From Lomentospora prolificans (lineage: Eukaryota; Ascomycota; Sordariomycetes; Microascales; Microascaceae): 64,000 nucleotides of DNA. The notes under the pieces were generated by a model. That model ran no database searches. It had not been told where the DNA came from and was given only the letters and a program-made list of their open reading frames with translations. Position numbers and translations under genes: made by a program. Shown piece by piece: positions 57,101-64,000 of this stretch (position 1 is its first letter; each line of letters begins with the position of its first letter). Location of the stretch: the NCBI GenBank assembly GCA_029532625.1, contig JARFXM010000004.1:806001-870000 (forward strand). Reading direction: 5' to 3'.

Positions 57101-59280
57101 TCTTTGCCTTTGGAGAGATAGGCTGCAATATGACCAGAGTTGGGGCCTGCTGCATTTTGATGGCCAGCATCTTGATTGTTTTGGGGCCCGAGGCAATTGA
57201 GATGGCCTCGTATCGTATTGTAGAGTGACAGACAAACAACAAACGAGCTTGGATGGGCAGTTGGTTCCGCTCACGGTTTCGGGCTGTATTCTGGGCGACT
57301 CCCGAAAATACTTTTCATCATGCTGTCTCCGTCGTCTGAAAGCGTCTATTAACCCATTGCGCCTGTTTACTGTCTCCGCCACGAGGATTCGGGCTGGATT
57401 TAGAACTTATGGATCGATTTGGATGTGCAGCATAAGCCCCATACCACACACGCATCCATTGCTGGCTACTGGTCCGAAAACGGGTTCTGCTTCCTGCTCC
57501 GCTCTGCTCCGTTTCTAGTTCCAGTCGCTCCTTCCGACCAACATCGAAGGCTTATCAGCGCGTGATATAGATCCCACATCCATGATCCACCCATCCATGG
57601 ATGATGTATGAGTATACTATACCCTCAAAGTTGGATTGGTAGACCTGAATAACAGAGTGCATTACCGCCTTACTGTGTCCTGTCGCTCCCAATGTCAGAT
57701 CCTGATTTCTAACGGGGGCTAAGTACCGATCCCACCCGTATTCCCAAGCCCGTACTTGCAGCCAGCCCCAAGATAGTCGGTTTCGGCTGGGCCGTTCATA
57801 TTCCCTATCCACCCCGAATCAACAGGCACCATTACTTTTCTTTTCTTCGCTCTCTTTCCCCCCAAGACTTGCATTTTGATCGTACACCTAGATAGGCTGA
57901 AATACATATTCTCCTTTTTTCCTTCTTTTATTTTCTTCTGTTGCGCTCCTGCGTTCGAGCCTTAGATTTCTCCTCACACCCGCATCTCGTTGTCGTGGCG
58001 TTACCTGGACGTTTCAAACAAGCCAATTCATCAACCAAGTCCCTTTCGGCGCAGGCGGCCAGCCAAAAAATACATCACGTCATCGATTGTCGTTGCACAC
58101 TCCAAGCATCACTCCAGACCCATCCCAGCTTCTCCTCGCCCACCCAGAAGATCCCTAATCCACATTTGGATGCTGGTCTCGCTCGCAACTCCGTCTAGTT
58201 CGCCCGCCCAGTCCTCCCAGGCCGAATTAGACTATTATTCCCCTTTCCCACGCAGCGAAAAAGAGCCCACTTCTTGCATCACCATTTTCGGCTTCTAGGC
58301 ATTCAGGGCAGCCAGTAGCAGGAGCGCTCTGGGCTCTGATTTTTCTCTTTAGCCACCCACCTTGTCTCTCAAGGGGAATCTGGCTCGTTTTTTCCTCGTT
58401 CTTCGAATCCGACTATCGTCACAGATCATCCAATCCAGCACTCTCTTCCATTCGAAAGTAGTCCACCCCCCTCCCACCCTCGTCTCTCTCTTACTTCTTC
58501 CCTTCCTTCCCCTCCTTTCCCAGCAGACCCTCGTGGACGATTTTGAATCCTGCATATACATCGATAGGGATCTACTCTTCTTTTTTCGATCTGCCTCTTC
58601 TTGAACAGTTACATCTGCTGCTTTTTGGGCCGGACATACAACAAGGGAGAATCCAAGAGGCGCAAATCACATCCTTTTCAGGGTTATCTGAGGTATGTCC
58701 GTCTTATAGCTGCACCCTGAAAACACCTGGTGTCTTTCTGAGGATTCGCGGGGCAAGGGAACAAATCGGCGAACCTAGCAAAGCGGCAAACTCTGTATCA
58801 TGAGGTCACACGCTCAACCAACCCTGCAGCAATTTTGATTGATCGCCTGTTCGATATCGACCTTGCCTCTTCCTCTTCTCCTTCCCCCCTTCCGTTCTCC
58901 GCCCTTCCGTTCTCCGCAGCCCCCGAATCTTGTATCCCTCCCTGCCACCCGCCTTAGCTAGGAACCAGGGATATCACTTTCCCGTCTATTAAGACCACCA
59001 GCTTGCGATTTTTGGATGGGGTCAAAATACAGGGCAGAGGGGACAAGTGCACTGCCATCGCACGCACCACTTCGCGACTCCTCTATTAATCTCACCACCT
59101 GGACGCTTTGTGACGGACTTATTTGCTGACGGCAGCCCGGGAATTCTAGCATTCTTTACATCTTGTCTCAAATAATCTACCGATCCCGGCCACTCCTTAA
59201 AGCGCCCTCTATCATTTCCATAGCATTTCTATCTTCTATAGATACTACCGACCCAAGTCGAAAAATAAAATACCGGAGCC
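54187..59280. other. 5 kb gene-poor region ending in a long leader
   Basis: No supported gene. The longest open frame (54946-55527, forward) has no family resemblance and looks random. From about 57900 the sequence is strongly C/T-rich and probably includes the long, perhaps spliced, leader of the gene at 59281 (a GTATGT donor-like site lies near 58691). No RNA gene or mobile element recognised. Confidence 0.45.
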
Positions 59281-60369
59281 ATGAGCCTTACTGAGTCGAC
59301 GTCTATTACGAGCACGCCCCGCCTGCCGGCCGACCAAACCCAGGCCTCCACGGCGAGGTTAGGCGAGCCTGCTAATATTACCCCGGCAAACCCTACAGAC
59401 GCCTCTAAATCCGATGACAAGTCGTCTAAGAAGCGATCCATCTTCAGTTTAGGCAAGAAGAAGAAGAGCGACACTCCCGAGATACAGCCGCCTCCCAAAT
59501 CGGTGGCAGCAGCGAGCCCACCTCTCTCCCGCGACACCTCCAAGCTCTCCACCACCAGCCGGTCGGCGACGTCTCCTTCTCAGAATAATAACGAGTTCTC
59601 TTTCACCACTTACCCTTCCTCCCCGACCCGCGGGCTTTCGAGCTCCCCTCGGCTTTCCTCGCCCGCCGGGTCGCAAATATTTGAACGGGATGTCCAGGAA
59701 AGCGTTGTGATACCCACCTCACCTGCGATACCCTCTCACATCCAGACGGAGAACCACATTCCGCCTGTGCTTAACGCCTCATCCGAAGCTATTACCGACA
59801 ACCAGCTCGACCCCGATAGCGTTGAGATCCTCACGCACTCTTCTCACCTGCCTGCTGCCGCTGCCGTCGCCGGCGTTGGTCCCCATCCGACATTTGACCA
59901 GTGGGCCGAGGAATTCGTTTCGTTCGCCGACCGCGACCCCAACCGCGATGACGCCTCCAACTTCTCGCCGCTCGACTCCTCTATTGACGTACGTCGTTTG
60001 AGCTTCATCTCATTCGCCGATGTTGTCCAGGCCGAACATAGCATGCACGGAGTGTCTCCCGGTAAGCGCAGCTCCATCCATCTCGCGGGACTCACCTCGA
60101 TCCGCTCCCCGTCGCCCATGCGCTCCCCTGTGTCCTCGCAAGGACCTGGCACGTCGCCATCCCCGAGCAAGTCCGGCTCAGTCAAGGGCCTTGAGATGTC
60201 CCCAAGCAGGAAACCCCTCGGTAGTCCCACTGCGACGGTGCACGGTGTCGGTGCGGGCGAGATCAACGTCGAGACGATGTCTCAGGCGCTCAGGAGGACG
60301 GGCAGTGGCGATCTTGGGGGTGCCAGGAGTTTCCCCACGAGTCCTATTGAGGGACCCGGGTCGCGTTAG
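59281..60369 (+). CDS. Uncharacterised Ser/Pro/Thr-rich fungal protein
   Basis: Intronless, 362 aa, starting MSLTESTSITSTPRLPA in good context (GAGCCATGAG). Largely disordered: an N-terminal basic cluster (KKRSIFSLGKKKKSD, about residues 50-65), then SP/TP-rich stretches with many proline-directed phosphorylation-type sites. A more structured-looking middle (about 150-250) reads IPPVLNASSEAITD, then FDQWAEEFVSFADRD and DVRRLSFISFADVVQAEHS. The C-terminus returns to Ser/Pro/Gly repeats such as SPSPMRSPVSSQGPG. I know no function for it. The FADRD/FADVV repeats and polybasic start could mediate interactions, which is speculation. The leader is very long. Confidence 0.7.
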   Translation: MSLTESTSITSTPRLPADQTQASTARLGEPANITPANPTDASKSDDKSSKKRSIFSLGKKKKSDTPEIQPPPKSVAAASPPLSRDTSKLSTTSRSATSPSQNNNEFSFTTYPSSPTRGLSSSPRLSSPAGSQIFERDVQESVVIPTSPAIPSHIQTENHIPPVLNASSEAITDNQLDPDSVEILTHSSHLPAAAAVAGVGPHPTFDQWAEEFVSFADRDPNRDDASNFSPLDSSIDVRRLSFISFADVVQAEHSMHGVSPGKRSSIHLAGLTSIRSPSPMRSPVSSQGPGTSPSPSKSGSVKGLEMSPSRKPLGSPTATVHGVGAGEINVETMSQALRRTGSGDLGGARSFPTSPIEGPGSR

Positions 60370-61039
60370 GTGCGGTTGACTCATAGGGTTAGACTGGCTG
60401 GGGGGACGGGGATTTGATGGAAGAAGAGAGTACTGCTCGAAACTAAGAACAGTTCTGTATTAGAAGGAGAAGAAGAACGGCGAGTGGGAAGTTGATATCG
60501 TTCCTACACAAAGTGGGGGTTATGCTGCTTTCTTCCTACCGAATTTGAGAGGACACTGGAGTTTTCGGGGTGGATTATATTAGGAAACTTGGGGTTCGTC
60601 TTGGTTTGTTTTCTGGCTGTTTCACGTCTTTATATCCCTAGGGATTTCCCTTTCTGCGTCTTCTTCTAAGCTGTCTCTTTCCGAGATCTGGCTTCCACCT
60701 ATGTTCATGTACTCGATCTCTTCTCTAGAGGGGACACTGGTATGGAACATGGGACTTTTTTTTTTTTTTTTTCCTCTTCGAGGGAGCACCCTCCCTGACG
60801 TTCTGTTGACGTATCAGGGAGTCGAGGCCTCCCTCACTTCGGTTCCTTCTGACCTCTTCTCGTATCGAGTGGATGCCGAGGGGCCGTAATTTACCCTTCT
60901 TCGGGCCCTCCTTTTCCATGGTGGATTCATGGTCTTGACGAGATCGGAGCAAACTGGAATACTTGTATGGAAAGCGAAATATCCTGGGATTTTAGCCCCC
61001 TTCTTTCGAGCGTGGAAGGATGCCGTTTTGGCCTTATTT

Positions 61040-61078
<39 letters not shown>

Positions 61079-62856
61079 CGTTGGACTTTAGTGATTTTGA
61101 TCGAGGTTTCTTCCTTCTTGTTTCTTTCTAACCGAAATACCTCTCCGTTTTTATTTATGATCCATTTAAATACTCGGACCTTGTTTTCGTTTATATGCTA
61201 TTCCTACAAGATAACATAGGGAATGAATGCCATGGAAGGGTCTCGCCGCCATTATCCTGTGCCTACCCGAACATATCAGCAAAAAATTTAAACTTGTTCC
61301 ATCTGGGAAGTGCTTGCGAAATTCTTATCAACTATGAGATGCCACTTTGCCTCTTTTCTTTCTCGTGTTAATAGCCCCGATGCCATTGGAAATGGGGCAA
61401 GAACCCTTGATGGGAGTAGTATCGTCGCTATCTTTATGGAGTCCAGAGGGCCTACGCCTTGGCTAGCCTTGCAAGGCCCCTTGCAGAGTATCAAGTGGTT
61501 CTTTTTTTCTTCTTTTCTTCGGACATGGGTGGCCTTCTGTGGAAATGGACGATGAGAAGTGGGATGTCGTCATGGGTCATGGGATGGGCGTGGGTGGTGT
61601 AAAATTTCCATTTTGGGGGGGGAGAGAGGATTCCTGCTGCAACGTTGAGCAAGAGAAGTCGGTTTATGATATATGGTGGGAAGAGGTGGGATTGCGATGG
61701 TAGGCGGCTGGGAATCAAAAAATAAATTCAATATTCATCCTTTTGATTCCTCTCATCCACTATGCGGTTGTGGATTTGACGAGTTCGAGGATAGAAGTAC
61801 CTCTAGAATGGAGACGGAGGAGAACCGAATTGGGGGATTGGGGGACCAAAGTTGAACGAGATAATGGCCCGACTCGAAATGGGAGATGTTTGACAGCTTT
61901 CACCAGCCCACACGCTTGCGATTTTACACCCAGCAGCGACACCAATATTATGAAAAAGTATGGTACAAGATCAAAGCTCGCAGGAGATATATGCGGTGAT
62001 AATCTCAATATATGCAACCAATCAATTCTGTCGCAGTCCAATAGGTAGGCGCTAACCGAAAAAGAAAAAAAAAAGAAAAAAAAAAGAGGAAGATGTAAGT
62101 GAAGTCGGGGATCCATGAGCAACTAGAGGACCAAACCCAAACAAAGCAAAGGTTTGAAGAGACACAAGAGGCGTCGAAGCCGACAACTCTAAACGAACTG
62201 CGCCAAGACACACAGGTTGAAATTAATCGCCTGCAACCATCTTGCATACTCGAGCCGATTCCCCTTTTCTCTTTCTGCAGGCACAAGGAGATGGGAGACC
62301 CGTGCTTCTGCAGGAACGAGACAACTTTGTCTTTCGGCGTCTTCGGGTCCCGTCCTCTCCCTCGTCGGTCTAAGAAGTAAATTCAGCCTCTGAGGATTAA
62401 AAATGTGGTAAAACAAAGAGCAAAAGAGAAGGGGGAAAAAATGGATGTTACATGGCAGAGTCTCCAACTTCTATCGAGCCCACGCGCGCTTCGAATATGC
62501 CCTGAAGCGTGGCATTTTAACTCAAACCCACTCAGTGGGATTGTACCAGATGCGCTAGCCAGCTTCGTGGATAATATTAATGGATATTTGTCGTCGCCAG
62601 GCTGGCTATCAGTTGCTGTAATCTCCACTTTTGTTCAGACGGAGAGGGTCGAAGAAGAATTGGCAAGGAAGCATCCCCAGCTTATGAGCTTGCTTACCCT
62701 AATCTCGATTGCTTGCAGGGTAGTATTTAAGGGTGTATCCACTGGTCTCGGCCAGCGCAACTAATGTTTGGCAGCCCAGGGTGCCCTGTGAAGTGAGGCT
62801 TGGGATATGAGAGGTAATCTTGACCTTGTGATGCGCGCCTTTACTCTATATGATCT

Positions 62857-62888
<32 letters not shown>

Positions 62889-64000
62889 CTTTTTTTTCTT
62901 TTTTTTTTTTTTGTTTCCCTGCCAGGAGAAGACGAACTAAAAAATAAAAGAAAAAGTTCTGCTCGGAGGACACCCTTCCTAAAAATTTGTGATGCTACCG
63001 TAGCCCGTCGTAGTTCCGCAAACTTTCGCATCAAAGAGCCCCTTGGTCACGGCAAACCCACCCAAAAGAGTCTAGAATCCCAGGGGGATTCATCTCAAGC
63101 TTTCCAAAGCATCGGACATAGCGAGTAATACAACCCGAGGACAAATGAATTGCGTCAAGTCTTGAGGCATATTCTCCTCCGGAACTGGTCATGAAGATCC
63201 CGATAGAGGTCCGAAAACGCCATTGCTTCCGCTAATATACTCTCAAGTATGAGTGTAGGAGGCGAAACAAGCTGGGAGCTTGGACGGGTCAACTTTGACA
63301 GCTCAAACAATGGTGCCCATCTACTTCGTGCACCTGAAATGGGATCTTGGCCAGCGACATAGTGCACGGCGCTTTGAAGAGGTCACGGATCCGTATTTGG
63401 CACAGCGAAACGAGCGCTGGACGCGGATCGTCCTGTACGAATCGAGCATAGAGCCCACGACCGCCTCGCGCTAGGTGGGTTCTAAATAACTAGCGCTTGC
63501 AAATTCTAAGAAGCCTGGCAAAGGAGCGAGCGGAGCCCGCCCTCCACCCGCTAAGGGCACAAAGTCAAAGTGAAATTGGCCATACGGAAGACTCGTAATA
63601 GTCGGCGGGTTTGCTCCCTGGGAAATGCTCGTCGCGCGAGACGTAGCATCTCCCGGCAGACAGGGTCAAGCGCCAAAGTCTAACGCCTCTGCGAGCCCTG
63701 CGTGGTTGGTATTCGCCAGCTAAGGTGGCCCAGTCGCGCAACGGGTCCTTTTTATGTTGGTGCGTGTTAGTGGTGAACTCTAAAAATCTTTCAGGTTCAT
63801 CATCGCCGGCGATGTTCGACGGCCTTCTCCGACCCCCGTTTCTTGCCCGGTGAGAAAGGTGCCTTCATGGTTAGATCCTAAGCGGGTAAAATAAACTCCG
63901 TAGAAACCCTGTTTGAAGCATGGTCAACCCCTTTCCAGGCACGCAAAGAGCCTTACCGTCATCATAGCTGGCATAATACCAGTAAAGCGGATTAAGCTCT
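60370..64000. other. 3' region and terminal gene-poor stretch with long poly-T tracts
   Basis: No gene supported. Homopolymers: T-run at about 60758-60772, an uninterrupted run of 37 T at 61042-61078, and T-rich 62860-62912. A 108-codon frame at about 62441-62764 (forward, MDVTWQSLQLL) is weakly protein-like but has no family resemblance or good start context. The final 0.9 kb is GC-richer with no recognised feature; it may be the edge of a gene beyond the window. Confidence 0.45.
61042..61078. repeat. Uninterrupted T37 homopolymer
   Basis: Thirty-seven consecutive T on the forward strand, the longest homopolymer in the window, in the 3' flank region of the Ser/Pro-rich gene. The true length is likely to be polymorphic or mis-sequenced. 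Confidence 0.9.

Noticed and set aside
62441..62764. 108-codon forward frame starting MDVTWQSLQLL
   Set aside because: Moderately protein-like, but poor context, no homology recognised and no splice partners.

Overview
The window is a piece of a nuclear chromosome from a filamentous ascomycete (Pezizomycotina; the gene families and sequence style point to Sordariomycetes, but the species cannot be named from sequence alone). The evidence is short introns of about 50-150 nt with GTAAGT/GTATGT-type donors and CTAAC/CTGAC branch-like sites, long pyrimidine-rich leaders, monocistronic genes on both strands, and recognisable fungal genes: glutamine synthetase, Mrc1, Atg7, dCMP deaminase, an Osh3-like lipid-transfer protein, Erj5, a NASP-type histone chaperone, an RNF10/Mag2 RING protein and mitoribosomal mL58.

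Layout. 1-2.5 kb: no supported gene. 2.9-4.7 kb: an alanine/lysine-rich repeat protein related to CBM48/Crp1-type proteins, whose glycogen-binding-like domain survives only as a C-terminal half-domain reading frame upstream of the first ATG. 6.4-7.9 kb: NASP/Hif1/Sim3-like chaperone. 9.4-11.4 kb: RNF10-like E3 ligase. 12.8-14.0 kb: frameshifted coding remnants (reverse). 15.0-16.5 kb: uncharacterised basic nuclear-type protein (reverse). 16.5-23.8 kb: a 7 kb stretch with no gene I can support. 23.8-25.8 kb: glutamine synthetase, six exons, the first consisting of the ATG alone. 26.52-28.29 kb: a Ty1/copia LTR element reduced to gag, with an intact 5' LTR, a TATTA target-site duplication, a half-tRNA-type primer-binding site, three leader hairpins and a truncated 3' LTR. 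28.7-32.8 kb: mrc1. 33.1-34.2 kb (reverse) and 34.85-37.2 kb (forward): dCMP deaminase and atg7, divergent over about 0.67 kb. 38.0-38.3 kb: UPF0390/DUF2462 small basic protein (reverse). 39.6-40.5 kb: a four-exon PPxY single-pass membrane protein visible only after splicing. 41.4-44.6 kb: Osh3-like OSBP. 45.3-46.4 kb: Erj5 J-protein (reverse). 47.3-49.3 kb: MFS transporter with a 13-nt microexon (reverse). 51.4-52.9 kb: Cys-rich, F-box-like protein. 53.5-54.2 kb: mL58 (reverse). 59.3-60.4 kb: uncharacterised Ser/Pro-rich protein. 60.4-64 kb: no supported gene; long poly-T tracts.

The genes are independent housekeeping and regulatory genes (nitrogen assimilation, replication checkpoint, dNTP supply, autophagy, sterol/phosphoinositide transport, ER folding, chromatin, ribosome quality control, mitochondrial translation). 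I see no biosynthetic cluster, CRISPR array or operon, and no tRNA or rRNA gene that I can defend. Mrc1 (replication checkpoint) and dCMP deaminase (dUMP supply for dTMP) are neighbours with related roles, but nothing in the sequence shows coordinated control. The most unusual material is the half-domain upstream of the repeat-protein gene, the gag-only copia derivative 427 bp upstream of mrc1, and the acidic open frame continuing in phase past the atg7 stop.
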